A stretch of DNA of 50,725 nucleotides from an uncultured Treponema sp. (GTDB taxonomy: Bacteria; Spirochaetota; Spirochaetia; Treponematales; Treponemataceae): assembly GCA_937885175.1 (NCBI GenBank), contig CAKZZO010000008.1, positions 1 through 50,725 on the forward strand, in the 5' to 3' direction. A model generated the notes under the pieces. That model searched no databases. It was not told the origin of the DNA and saw nothing but the letters and a program-made list of their open reading frames with translations. The translations under genes and the position numbers were made by a program. Positions 50,562-50,725 of this stretch are shown piece after piece; the stretch's first letter is position 1; each line of letters opens with the position of its first letter.

Positions 50562-50725
50562 ATGAAAGGAATAATTCTTGCCGGAGGCAGCGGCACACGT
50601 CTCTATCCCCTTACCCGTGCGGTAAGCAAGCAAATCCTGCCCATTTATGACAAGCCCATGATTTATTACCCCCTGAGCGTCCTTATGCTGGCGGGAATCC
50701 GCCAAGTTCTGATTATTTCTACTCC
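50562..50725 (+). CDS. rmlA: Glucose-1-phosphate thymidylyltransferase (RmlA), N-terminal part
   Basis: First enzyme of dTDP-rhamnose synthesis, making dTDP-glucose. Only the first 54 residues are in the window. MKGIILAGGSGTRLYPLT is the nucleotide-binding motif and VSKQILPIYDKPMIYYPLS is specific to RmlA as against GlgC or GalU. The gene runs off the right edge. The neighbouring glgC is a distant relative but shares only the general fold. Confidence 0.95.
   Translation, partial: MKGIILAGGSGTRLYPLTRAVSKQILPIYDKPMIYYPLSVLMLAGIRQVLIIST

Noticed and set aside
1..50725. CRISPR arrays, insertion sequences, prophage genes, toxin-antitoxin pairs
   Set aside because: No regularly spaced repeats, transposase or integrase motifs, phage structural genes or small paired genes were seen. 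The only clear repeats are inside the pseudo-receiver gene and at 1851-1874.

Overview
The window looks like a chromosomal segment of a treponeme (Spirochaetes). The evidence is family content: a TmpC/PnrA-type lipoprotein, spirochaete-style lipoboxes, an Rnf-like cluster, and paired PilZ and pseudo-receiver proteins of a type common in Treponema. Base composition is moderate. The species cannot be named. There is no rRNA, CRISPR array, prophage or insertion sequence. Genes are tightly packed with many ATGA overlaps, and no gene-free stretch exceeds 300 bases. The longest, 6066-6311, holds only a hairpin and weak repeats.

Layout. 1-1803 (+): end of a dicarboxylate/amino-acid symporter, then an ABC ATPase with an unusual degenerate HATPase-like tail. 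1851-6065 (+): HAD-type lipoprotein, PreA-like dihydropyrimidine dehydrogenase, NamZ-like muramidase lipoprotein. 6312-9953 (-): mfd. 10028-13734 (+): secreted hypothetical, pseudo-receiver protein with acidic repeats, zinc-ribbon membrane protein, followed by tRNA-Leu(CAG) and a terminator. 13897-21304 (-): eight overlapping genes (PilZ protein, HEAT-like protein, short ComEC, RsmA, YggS, hypothetical, two RluA-family pseudouridine synthases). 21370-22062 (+): CPBP protease. 22049-26855 (-): RNase Z, then a Gld-type ABC exporter with a permease-GldG fusion and a DUF4340 protein. 26900-28771 (-): DRE-TIM aldolase and a lipoprotein. 28900-33628 (-): a signalling operon (ATPase-like protein, PnrA-like lipoprotein, SpoIIE phosphatase, nitrilase-fold protein). 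33674-37068 (-): MetG and a FemAB-type transferase. 37111-38808 (-): GlgC and a J-domain protein. 38891-47398 (-): DUF212 protein, an unknown membrane protein, rnfCDGEAB and a GH57-like protein in one probable transcription unit. 47472-49382 (+): a third RluA enzyme and a P-loop/Asp23-like protein. 49390-50481 (-): PcnB. 50562 onward (+): the start of RmlA.

Two things stand out. First, the Rnf-like complex keeps the subunit set and gene order but appears to have lost most canonical cofactor sites: the RnfC nucleotide/FMN loop, the RnfA and RnfE membrane cysteines, the RnfD and RnfG flavinylation threonines, the RnfB N-terminal cluster domain and one ferredoxin cysteine. The RnfC clusters and one RnfB cluster remain intact. 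The gene after it is a GH57 relative that lacks the usual nucleophile. Second, at least eight genes that head transcription units have a good -35/-10 promoter whose -10 hexamer lies 6-9 bases before the start codon. This implies leaderless mRNAs. Other genes here have normal Shine-Dalgarno sites. All family statements rest on motif recognition by eye; no database search was run.
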